NCBI GenBank assembly: GCA_041675505.1
Contig: JBAYTR010000004.1
Span: 1-64,000 of the forward strand
DNA length: 64,000 bases
Direction: 5' to 3'
From: JAGPCK01 sp041675505
GTDB taxonomy: Bacteria > Bacteroidota > Bacteroidia > UKL13-3
The position numbers and the translations under genes are program-made. Each line of letters opens with the position of its first letter. Positions within the stretch are counted from its first letter, which is position 1. The notes beneath the pieces were generated by a model that ran no database searches, was not told the origin of the DNA, and saw nothing but the letters and a program-made list of their open reading frames with translations. Positions 1-6,656 of the stretch are shown one piece after another.

Positions 1-2
1 AG

Positions 3-77
3 AATTGGATGTATGATTACAACAATAATAGGCCACATAAAGCTTTAAAAGGTAAAAGTCCTGCTATGGTAAAATAA
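3..77 (+). pseudogene. IS3-family transposase, C-terminal end (cut by window edge)
   Basis: Reading frame 3 is open from the window edge and ends in a 24-residue tail, DYNNNRPHKALKGKSPAMVK, followed by TAA. The pattern DYNxxRPHKALxxKSP is the usual C-terminus of the DDE (rve) transposase of IS3-family elements. Only this tail is inside the window, so it is unknown whether the rest of the element is intact. It points right, towards the end of the element near base 123. Family assignment is from motif recognition. Confidence 0.75.
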
Positions 78-123
78 TAAAAAATGTCTACTTTAGCTTT
101 GTACTAAAATGGGGATGCTTACA
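78..123 (+). mobile_element. Probable right terminus of the IS3-type element
   Basis: After the transposase stop comes a short non-coding stretch ending in GGGGATGCTTACA. Read inward from the end this is TGTAAGCATCCCC. IS3-family elements begin 5'-TG and end CA-3', so the boundary is placed at base 123. The left inverted repeat and the target duplication lie outside the window, so the exact edge is inferred. The last codon and stop of the neighbouring restriction gene fall inside this segment. Confidence 0.5.
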
Positions 124-904
124 TAATTCTGTTTGCTCCTTCTGATAATTCGCCCCTTGCGACATCAACAAAAAGTTGAGTAAAAGCAAAGTTTGACCAA
201 ACGAAAACGTCCAAACAGTTGTCTGATAGTTTAGGGGATTTTCCATTTGTTTTCCAAATGGGTTGCATTAGTAAAGGTTCTTGCTTGTCCAAAACAGAAA
301 GAATTACTCGGTCAATTGCAGCAATCATTTCAGTAATGTGAGACCAAACAGAAGCTCCGTCAGTCCAATCGCTAATTTTTTCAAACTTGTTTCCGATAAG
401 TAAGGTAAGTTCTTTTTTATTGTCTTTAAAGTTTGAAGCGATACTGCAAGCTAAATAAACAATAGTGTCGGGTCTGATTACGATTTCACAACTGTAATAT
501 TCTTCGCTTAAATTGCAAGTTGAATTGTCGGGTAGAGCTGTTAATTTAATTTCAATTGGTCGCAAACATTGTCCGTTACTTCTTAACTGGGTAACTAAAT
601 CAACTCTCGGTAATGTTCCAATAACTAATTGCTGATATGGTGTATATGGGCTTTCAAATGAGAAAAATAAGTCGTCTGAGTTTGGTTCAATTCCGTAAAG
701 TTCTCTCGCTGATATTTTCTTGTGTTTAACTTTCAGCTTTTTGTCAAGATAGAGATAAACATTGTCTATTTTTTTTGAAGCAAGAAAATTTGTCAAACCC
801 GCAGGAAATGAAGAATTAAACTGGTTCTTTCCCCAAGTGTCACTTTGGGCAAAGTCCCTGTTTGAATATTTTACTCCGAAAAGTCCAGGTTTTTGCTTTG
901 TCAT
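119..904 (-). CDS. HindVP-type type II restriction endonuclease, probably 3'-truncated by the IS
   Basis: The N-terminus has the block NRDF followed by WGKNQFNSSFPAGL at about residues 16-38, which I recognise as the signature of the HindVP restriction endonuclease family (type II enzymes; HindVP cuts GRCGYC). The predicted role is cleavage of unmodified foreign DNA in the cytoplasm. The reading frame is 261 residues, shorter than I recall for family members. Its last codon (ATG, 122-124) and stop (119-121) lie in the terminal sequence of the adjacent IS3 element, so the natural C-terminus seems to have been replaced. No cognate methyltransferase is inside the window; it may lie beyond the IS. 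The gene is A+T-rich compared with the housekeeping genes to its right, consistent with acquired DNA. Activity of the truncated form is doubtful. Confidence 0.75.
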   Translation of the reverse strand: MTKQKPGLFGVKYSNRDFAQSDTWGKNQFNSSFPAGLTNFLASKKIDNVYLYLDKKLKVKHKKISARELYGIEPNSDDLFFSFESPYTPYQQLVIGTLPRVDLVTQLRSNGQCLRPIEIKLTALPDNSTCNLSEEYYSCEIVIRPDTIVYLACSIASNFKDNKKELTLLIGNKFEKISDWTDGASVWSHITEMIAAIDRVILSVLDKQEPLLMQPIWKTNGKSPKLSDNCLDVFVWSNFAFTQLFVDVARGELSEGANRIM

Positions 905-1075
905 TTTCTTAATAAATAGATTTCAAATTTACTAAAATTGTACGTTGATTTGTCCGTGAATGGGTCAAAGTTGTCAACTAGTTTTTGCCAGTCGTGTCAT
1001 TTTTAGCCCTGCACATAACTTTGGTATATGTTGTTGTCGAGAGATAACTTTTGTCCCCGCCAACCTTCCAGCACA

Positions 1076-1945
1076 TCAAACAAACACCTGAGATGACACG
1101 GCCATAGCTTCATTAAAAACAGCCTTATTCAAAGGCAAGTGCTCCCCTGCTTGTTCCATGTAAGCGATAATATTTTCTGTTGGCATATTGCCCGTAAGTT
1201 CATCAGCCGCCATTGGGCAACCACCAAATCCTTTGATGGCTCCGTCATACCTGCGGCAACCGTTTTTGTAAGCAGCATCAATTTTCTCTTGCCAGTTGTG
1301 CGGTTGCGTGTGCAAATGTGCACCAAACTCCACCTGCGGAAATGCCTGTATCATATTACTGAACATATAGGCAATGGATTCTTTGTTGGCAATGCCAATG
1401 GTATCAGAAAGCGAAATTATTTTCACCTCCATGTCCACCATTTTCGAGGTCCAGTGCGAGGCAATCTCTGCATTCCATTCGTCACCATACGGGTTACCAA
1501 AACCCATAGATATATAAATAACCAACTCTTTGCCGTGTTGCTTACACAATTCCTGAATGCGCGCAACGGTTACCAAAGAATCAGCTATGCTGCTGTTGGT
1601 ATTGCGTTGCTGAAATGTTTCTGATATGGAAAACGGAAAACCCAGGTACCTGATTTCTTTGTGTTTTACCGCCATCTCCGCTCCTTTTACATTGGCTACA
1701 ATGGCCAGCAGTTTGGTTTTTGTGGCACTTAAATCCAAAGAAGCCAACACTTCTTCGGTGTCTCTCAGTTGCGGAATAGCCTTGGGCGACACAAAACTTC
1801 CGAAGTCGAGGGTATCAAATCCGGCCTGTAGCAAGAGGTTGAGGTACTTTATTTTAACGGGTGTTTCAATAAAATGTACAAAGCCCTGCATCGCATCTCT
1901 CGGACACTCAATGATTTTCATATTTTCAGCTATCAAATATTTCAT
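1076..1945 (-). CDS. Hydroxymethylglutaryl-CoA lyase
   Basis: This 289-residue TIM-barrel enzyme is predicted to cleave HMG-CoA to acetyl-CoA and acetoacetate, the last step of leucine breakdown. PRDAMQ at residues 15-20 corresponds to the family's PRDGLQ, which carries the catalytic Arg and a metal-binding Asp. HLHTQ near residue 210 supplies metal-binding histidines. GFGGCPMA, ending at residue 246, contains the conserved active-site cysteine. A second in-frame ATG at 1921 (giving MKIIECPRD) is an equally good start and fits the family N-terminus better. The gene stands alone and diverges from the DUF349 gene. Related DRE-TIM lyases are the main alternative, but the GGCP loop favours HMG-CoA lyase. 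Confidence 0.88.
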   Translation of the reverse strand: MKYLIAENMKIIECPRDAMQGFVHFIETPVKIKYLNLLLQAGFDTLDFGSFVSPKAIPQLRDTEEVLASLDLSATKTKLLAIVANVKGAEMAVKHKEIRYLGFPFSISETFQQRNTNSSIADSLVTVARIQELCKQHGKELVIYISMGFGNPYGDEWNAEIASHWTSKMVDMEVKIISLSDTIGIANKESIAYMFSNMIQAFPQVEFGAHLHTQPHNWQEKIDAAYKNGCRRYDGAIKGFGGCPMAADELTGNMPTENIIAYMEQAGEHLPLNKAVFNEAMAVSSQVFV

Positions 1946-1978
1946 TCAAAAATAGGAATAATGCTTTTAAAAAATACC

Positions 1979-1986
1979 TAACTTTG
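1979..1986 (+). promoter_or_regulatory. Bacteroidota -7 element TAACTTTG
   Basis: TAACTTTG fits the TAnnTTTG consensus exactly and lies 26 bases before the ATG of the DUF349 gene. No clear TTG -33 element is visible, so the call rests on the -7 box and its position. Confidence 0.5.
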
Positions 1987-2012
1987 GCGTCCCATAAGGG
2001 AATTTGACTTTT

Positions 2013-3920
2013 ATGACTACTATTTCGGATAACACCCACGAGGAAGTGAACAATGAAATTACTTCCGCTCCTACTACCAACCCGGCACATGAAAACATTG
2101 ATGTGGAACTGGAAAACAAGTTGGATGAACATGACATGGCCTCGGCCCATGATCATGAAGAAGAAGAAATCACAGCCGACTTCAGCAAACATTCGCTGGA
2201 GCAACTGAATGAGGCGGCTGTTAAATCATCCAAATCAGACGATATACGCACGGCTCACCTGCTGCTAAAGGAAATGCGCACTTTCTTTGATAACCTGTAC
2301 AGCAAAACATTCAACGAAGCCCTGCAACATTTTATTGAACAAGGTAACCTGCGTGATGACTTTGCTTTTAAAGACGAGTACTTGCGCAAAAGTTTTTACG
2401 AAGCATACCGTACCATACAGCACAGACGTGCCGAAATGAAAGCCCTTCAGGATGCTGAAAAACTGCGTAATCTGGAAGAAAAGAAAAAAGTACTGGCTGA
2501 AATACACGAACTCACCGAGAAGGATTTGAGTGATGTGGAAATGGTGCGCAAAAGCCTGGAACAACTGAAAGACTTGCAGAAAAAGTTCAAAGACATTCGC
2601 AACACCCCGATGGAAAGTCGTGAAGAGTTGTGGAGTACTTACCACGTTTACCTCAACCGCTTTTACGATAAACTCGATATTTACAATGAACTCATTACAC
2701 TGGACCGTGAGAAGAACCTCGACCAGAAAATTGAGTTGATTAAAAAAGTGATGGAACTGGTGCAGGAACCCTCGCTCAATAAAGCACAAACCACACTGAA
2801 CAAATACCACGAAGACTGGAAAAACATAGGCCCCGCGCCCAAAGAATCCAGTGAGGATATCTGGCAACGTTTTAAGGCCGCCTCAGATTTAGTGTATGAA
2901 AAAATTAACGCTTACCGTGCTGAAATGGATGGTAAACGGGAAGAAAACCTGGTGGCCAAAACTGCCCTGTGTGAAAAGGCTGAAAGCTTTATCACGTATG
3001 AAAGCGACAAAGCCAAAGAGTGGATTGCGAAAACCAAAGAACTGGAATCTTTATTTGAAGAATGGAGGGCTATTGGTCCGGTGCCCCGCAAGTTTAACCA
3101 ATCCGTTTGGGACAGGTTTAAGCAGGCCTACAACCAGTTTTATACCAACAAAAACAACTACTTCAAGTTTCTGAACAATGAGCGCGCGGTAAACCTGAAA
3201 ACCAAAACCGAGTTGTGCGAAAAGGCAGAGGAACTGATGAACAGCATTGAGTGGAACAAAGCCACCAAAGCTATTCTGGAATTGCAGGATCAATGGAAAA
3301 AATCGGGTCCGGTACATGAGAAACAATCCGATAAAATATGGAAACGTTTCCGTGCGGCTTGTGATACATTCTTTAACCGCAAAGCCGGTCATTTCGAACA
3401 TCAGGTAAATGAGCAAAAGGAAAATCTGGTAGCAAAAACTGCTTTGTTGACTAAACTGGATGAACTCAAATCAAAAGACAATGTGGACGAAGTGCTGGCT
3501 GAAGTAAAAAGCATTCAGGCAGAATGGAACCGCATTGGTTTTGTACCTATGGCACAGAAAGAAGAAATGCAAAAACGCTACAACGAAGCATTAAACGCGA
3601 TATACGGAGCCTTTAAAATGGTGAAGGATGAAATGCGCGCCAAGGAACAATCTTCTCAATACGAACTGATGGCTGCCTCGGGCGATGGTAAATTCAGGTT
3701 GCAAAAAGAAGAGCGTTTCCTGATGGATAAAATCAGAAAACTGAAAGGCGAACTGGCTACGGAACAAAACAACATGGGCTTTTTTGCCAACAGCAAAAAC
3801 GCATCAAGTTTTATACAACAAATTGAGAACAACCTCAAGAATACCCGTGCTGAAATAAGCAAACTGGAGGAGAAACTCAAAATGGTTCGCGGCCACCTGC
3901 GCAACAATACTACTGCGTAA
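2013..3920 (+). CDS. DUF349 repeat protein
   Basis: This 635-residue, highly charged protein is built almost wholly of helical repeats. At least five DUF349 units are visible between about residues 140 and 540, each with a W-x-x-[IS]-G-[PF]-[VA]-P core (for example WKNIGPAPKE, WRAIGPVPRK, WNRIGFVPMA) followed by a W-x-R/K-F or similar helix. The first 70 residues are acidic and low in complexity, and the last 70 look coiled-coil. There is no signal peptide or membrane segment, so it should be cytoplasmic. The molecular function of DUF349 proteins in Bacteroidota is not established. The ATG at 2013 is preferred over a TTG nine bases upstream. The stop overlaps the next start by one base. Confidence 0.9.
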   Translation: MTTISDNTHEEVNNEITSAPTTNPAHENIDVELENKLDEHDMASAHDHEEEEITADFSKHSLEQLNEAAVKSSKSDDIRTAHLLLKEMRTFFDNLYSKTFNEALQHFIEQGNLRDDFAFKDEYLRKSFYEAYRTIQHRRAEMKALQDAEKLRNLEEKKKVLAEIHELTEKDLSDVEMVRKSLEQLKDLQKKFKDIRNTPMESREELWSTYHVYLNRFYDKLDIYNELITLDREKNLDQKIELIKKVMELVQEPSLNKAQTTLNKYHEDWKNIGPAPKESSEDIWQRFKAASDLVYEKINAYRAEMDGKREENLVAKTALCEKAESFITYESDKAKEWIAKTKELESLFEEWRAIGPVPRKFNQSVWDRFKQAYNQFYTNKNNYFKFLNNERAVNLKTKTELCEKAEELMNSIEWNKATKAILELQDQWKKSGPVHEKQSDKIWKRFRAACDTFFNRKAGHFEHQVNEQKENLVAKTALLTKLDELKSKDNVDEVLAEVKSIQAEWNRIGFVPMAQKEEMQKRYNEALNAIYGAFKMVKDEMRAKEQSSQYELMAASGDGKFRLQKEERFLMDKIRKLKGELATEQNNMGFFANSKNASSFIQQIENNLKNTRAEISKLEEKLKMVRGHLRNNTTA

Positions 3921-4723
3921 TGAGCCTGCTGCAAGGATTAACACTTGCTTCCCGTTACGTTACCCACCGATTAAACAGTACATCTGTTCAGGTACTGCAC
4001 TCGCCTTTTGTTTACCGGCTGTATACGGAGTGCATTAAAAAAGACCAGGACGGAAAGGCATTTGCTCCCATTGAACAACTGCGCCACACCTTGCTGCACG
4101 ACCAACGCCTGCTCTCCTATCCCGACCCGGGCTCAGGTTCGCACATGGCCAAAAACAATGCCTCGCGCACGGTGCAACACATTGCTAAATACAGTTTAAA
4201 ACCTGCAGCACAAGCCCGCCTGCTGTACCGATTGGTCAGTTATTTTGCTCCTGCTAATGTATTGGAGCTTGGCAGCAGTTTAGGTATAAGCACCTGCTAC
4301 ATGGCAGCCGCCTTACCCGCTCAGGCAAAGTTACACACCGTAGAAGGTGCAGCACCTGTAGCGGCCTTGGCACAGGCCTATATTGAACAATTGGGATACA
4401 GCCAACAGGTACACCTTACTGAAGGGTTATTTGATGAGGTACTGCCCGCACTCCTGCCCGCACTTAACTCTGTTGACTTGGCTTACATTGACGGTAATCA
4501 CCGGTATGCGCCCACCGTTGATTACGTAAAACAACTGCTGCCCTACCTGCACAACAACAGCGTGGTTATTTTAGATGACATCTACTGGAGCAAAGAAATG
4601 CAACAAGCCTGGCAGCAGGTAAAACAATTGCCTCAGGTAACGGTGAGCATTGATTTGTTTCACTTTGGCTTACTCTTTTTTCGAAAAGAACAGGTGAAGG
4701 AACACTTTATTTTAACGATGTAA
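3920..4723 (+). CDS. Class I SAM-dependent methyltransferase (O-methyltransferase-like)
   Basis: This is a 267-residue Rossmann-fold methyltransferase. Motif I is LELGSSLG at residues 115-122. Later, AYIDGNHRYAPTVDY resembles the metal/substrate-binding IDGxHxYxxxxxD block of small-molecule O-methyltransferases (Methyltransf_24 type), and VVILDDIYWS follows. The substrate cannot be told from sequence. The first base of its ATG is the last base of the stop of the DUF349 gene, so the two are translationally coupled. No signal peptide is seen. An alternative class within the Methyltransf_24 group is possible. Confidence 0.8.
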   Translation: MSLLQGLTLASRYVTHRLNSTSVQVLHSPFVYRLYTECIKKDQDGKAFAPIEQLRHTLLHDQRLLSYPDPGSGSHMAKNNASRTVQHIAKYSLKPAAQARLLYRLVSYFAPANVLELGSSLGISTCYMAAALPAQAKLHTVEGAAPVAALAQAYIEQLGYSQQVHLTEGLFDEVLPALLPALNSVDLAYIDGNHRYAPTVDYVKQLLPYLHNNSVVILDDIYWSKEMQQAWQQVKQLPQVTVSIDLFHFGLLFFRKEQVKEHFILTM

Positions 4724-4732
4724 ACTGTTTTT

Positions 4733-4756
4733 GTGGTTGGCGAGGACGCCAACCAC
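4733..4756. repeat. Perfect 10-bp inverted repeat
   Basis: GTGGTTGGCG and CGCCAACCAC flank a four-base loop, AGGA. It sits 10 bases after the methyltransferase stop. There is no trailing T-run on either strand, so a role as an intrinsic terminator is possible but not clear. Confidence 0.5.
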
Positions 4757-4819
4757 TTACAGGAAAAGTTGCTAGTAAGGATATTTAATACTTACTACTG
4801 CTTTACTAAAATGCCGGGT

Positions 4820-4923
4820 GCAGGATAAATATCCTGCGTAAAAACGCTGCTTTAATTAAAATTTCATGGAAGAAGGGAGGATGAATATCCTCACTGACGG
4901 GAGGGCAATGCGGCTGCTGCCCT
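4820..4923. repeat. Cluster of three small hairpins, two sharing the core GGATRAATATCC
   Basis: Three palindromes follow within about 100 bases: GCAGGAT-AAAT-ATCCTGC (4820-4837), GAGGAT-GAAT-ATCCTC (4877-4892), and AGGGCA...TGCCCT (4902-4923). The first two share the central GGAT[A/G]AATATCC with different flanking pairs, so the stems are kept while outer sequences differ. This suggests RNA structure or a degenerate small repeat family between the convergent genes. Confidence 0.45.
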
Positions 4924-4926
4924 ACA

Positions 4927-5391
4927 CTACCAATCCTCCCTCTTCAGGAATCGATAATATTTGACTTGATTTATTGAGTTTGTACTAAACAAAATAAGGG
5001 TATCTCCATAAATGTTATATGAGGTAACATTATCGTTGAGCCGATTTATGTCAATAGCTGAGACAGGATACTTTCGCAAAATGGTATTGTTAGACACATT
5101 TTGATGTAATGAAATCGGAAGATAAAATCTGGTAAATTGTCTATACTGATTTGTCGAATAAACGCCTCTTATAATATCTTCATTTATTCTAATGTAGATA
5201 CTATCAGCCTTAAAAATATAATAATATGCAATACCAGCAGTATCTATTGATTCCCTACCAACAATTGATGCGACAGATAGTAATTTCCAAGTAGTCCCAC
5301 TTAAGAGCGTATCATTATTATTTGGTGGTTGTTGCTGCGCGGTTTTGCACTGAACAAAAAGAATAAACGAAAATACAATTAGGTATCGCAT
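4927..5391 (-). CDS. Small lipoprotein of unknown function
   Basis: This 154-residue protein starts MRYLIVFSFILFVQC, a typical lipoprotein signal with Cys15 as the lipidated residue, followed by a Q/N/P-rich linker. It is expected on the outer membrane or the periplasmic face. The mature part begins SGTTWKLLSV, which resembles the opening strand of META or lipocalin-like domains, but the rest is not clear enough to name a family. The gene is A+T-rich relative to the methyltransferase on its left. It is the last of a run of small exported-protein genes reading leftward from 6536. Confidence 0.6.
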   Translation of the reverse strand: MRYLIVFSFILFVQCKTAQQQPPNNNDTLLSGTTWKLLSVASIVGRESIDTAGIAYYYIFKADSIYIRINEDIIRGVYSTNQYRQFTRFYLPISLHQNVSNNTILRKYPVSAIDINRLNDNVTSYNIYGDTLILFSTNSINQVKYYRFLKREDW

Positions 5392-5430
5392 AATATCTCA
5401 AGGTGTGTGATAAATGGTACACTTCCCTAC

Positions 5431-5823
5431 CTATAGATTATCAAATTTGAGTGGAAGAAAATTAACCCATTTAACATCAAAAAAGTAACGTCTTTTAACG
5501 CGGGAATTTCGAAATAGAACTAAATATTTTTTATTTGACTCGTAATATATTGTGAGTTCAGAATTACGATAGCCAAAGATTCCTTTCTTAAACACGGTTA
5601 TAGGCAATTGCCCTTTCCCTATAACCGAATAAAATGTTATAAGTGTGTCTTCAGAAGAAGAGGTTCCTGATTTAAACAAGAGCTTATCTTCATAATAAAC
5701 TTCAAATTTTTTGCACTCTTTTAAGTTTATGTACATCTTTAGACTATCACTATTTATTGTATTCTGGCTTAACCCACAAAATGATAAAAGTAAGAATACT
5801 AATAATAAAGTTGATTGCTTCAT
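5431..5823 (-). CDS. Small exported protein, paralogue of the 6093-6536 product
   Basis: This 130-residue protein has a clear Sec signal (MKQSTLLLVFLLLSFCGLSQ, cleavage after about residue 19). The mature part is basic and strand-rich. Its last 55 residues align by eye with the end of the 6093-6536 protein: FGYRNSEL with FGWEHFEI, KRRY with KRRY, a shared W, and LP..FD at the end. The DNA upstream of its start also carries a copy of the nnr 3' end, as does the other gene's upstream DNA. The function is unknown. The gene probably arose by duplication of a unit that included the end of nnr. Confidence 0.6.
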   Translation of the reverse strand: MKQSTLLLVFLLLSFCGLSQNTINSDSLKMYINLKECKKFEVYYEDKLLFKSGTSSSEDTLITFYSVIGKGQLPITVFKKGIFGYRNSELTIYYESNKKYLVLFRNSRVKRRYFFDVKWVNFLPLKFDNL

Positions 5824-5860
5824 ATTCTATAATTATTTATCTCTTTTAATCCTTTGCTAT

Positions 5861-5954
5861 CCCCAGTCTGTGACTATTGATGTTCTTATTAGTTCAGTTG
5901 GTTTCAAAACTCTTAAACCCCTGAACCATCTCTTCCACCACATCACTGGCCAGC
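5861..5954 (-). repeat. Direct repeat, copy A: duplicated 3' end of nnr
   Basis: About 94 bases are closely similar to 6562-6656. The match covers the last 19 codons of nnr, its stop, and about 30 bases beyond, including CCCCA(T)GTCTGTGACTA. Several differences exist within the coding part (LAKGFKSFETN in nnr, MVQGFKSFETN here), so the copy is not recent. Confidence 0.75.
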
Positions 5955-6013
5955 GAATTCTTGTGGCAAAACAAAACTTTAGGTTTATCTGTATTTACAA
6001 CATTCTCACTCAT
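5894..6013 (-). pseudogene. 39-codon chimeric reading frame ending in the nnr C-terminus
   Basis: An ATG at 6013 opens a 39-codon frame. Its first 20 residues (MSENVVNTDKPKVLFCHKNS) match nothing I know. Its last 19 are LASDVVEEMVQGFKSFETN, nearly the same as the end of the epimerase/dehydratase. The stop is TGA as in nnr. It is most simply a displaced or duplicated 3' end of nnr that acquired a start. An AAGGATAAGGG stretch before the ATG could act as a ribosome site, so expression of a short peptide cannot be excluded. Confidence 0.5.
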
Positions 6014-6092
6014 ATTTAAACCCTTATCCTTGCAAACCATATCATCAAAAATATCCTACCTGAGGGGTATTCATAGCTGACTGTGCAACAAT

Positions 6093-6536
6093 CTAATCAA
6101 AAGGAAGATTATCAGACCAAGTTGGCACATATCTATACCTACGTTTATGTATAAATGACTCTTCTATTCGCAAGGGAATTCCTTCTTTGTATTCAATTCC
6201 TATTTCAAAATGTTCCCAACCAAACCAGTATTTTCGTTTTATCCATAAGTTTAAATGAGCAACATTATTTCTTACAAGTCTGGACTTAAGTACCATAAAT
6301 TCGGTTCTATAAGCATGATTGGTACCTTTACTTTTTTCAGATCGAAATTCCATAACAACTGAATCAAAATCGAAACTTCTTCCGGTCGTAAACCTAAAAT
6401 GTCTATTTAGTTCAAAAGTTTCAAATCTTACTAGTATCTCTTCTTGGCAATACCCCCCTGTCCAATAAAACATTAGTGTTAAAGTAAACAATAATTGTAA
6501 AAATAGCTCACCCTTTATCTTTTTTATCAAAACCAT
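6093..6536 (-). CDS. Small exported protein of unknown function
   Basis: This 147-residue protein has a hydrophobic N-terminal segment at about residues 10-28 ending in GGYCQ, read as a Sec or lipoprotein-like signal. The mature domain is basic and rich in aromatic residues (KRKYWFGWEHFEIGIEYKEG). Its C-terminus resembles that of the neighbouring 5431-5823 protein. It begins shortly after the end of nnr on the same strand, and the gene is A+T-rich. No domain family is recognised. Periplasmic or surface location is inferred from the signal only. Confidence 0.55.
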   Translation of the reverse strand: MVLIKKIKGELFLQLLFTLTLMFYWTGGYCQEEILVRFETFELNRHFRFTTGRSFDFDSVVMEFRSEKSKGTNHAYRTEFMVLKSRLVRNNVAHLNLWIKRKYWFGWEHFEIGIEYKEGIPLRIEESFIHKRRYRYVPTWSDNLPFD

Positions 6537-6561
6537 TTCTTTAGAATTTATTTTTTCTTTA

Positions 6562-6656
6562 CCCCATGTCTGTGACTAAGGATAATCTTAATAGTTCAAT
6601 TGGTTTCAAAACTCTTAAACCCCTTTGCCAACTCTTCCACCACATCACTGGCCAGC
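6562..6656 (-). repeat. Direct repeat, copy B: genuine 3' end of nnr
   Basis: Copy B of the repeat described at 5861-5954. It contains the real last codons and stop of nnr plus the following intergenic bases. The two copies flank the 6093-6536 gene in direct orientation. Confidence 0.75.

Noticed and set aside
905..1075. Gap between the restriction gene and HMG-CoA lyase as a cassette attachment site
   Set aside because: It contains a short CATAACTTTGGTATATG stretch that loosely resembles repeats seen near small accessory genes in the phylum, but one copy without a partner is not enough.
1139..1955. Overlapping + strand frames inside the HMG-CoA lyase gene
   Set aside because: They are antisense to a gene with clear family motifs and have no recognisable protein features.
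2265..2867. Long minus-strand frame inside the DUF349 gene
   Set aside because: Composition is Phe/Leu/Gln-rich as expected of the reverse of a Lys/Glu-rich helical protein; no motif, no start signal.
4733..4756. Perfect hairpin taken as an intrinsic terminator
   Set aside because: No T-run follows the stem on either strand; recorded only as an inverted repeat.
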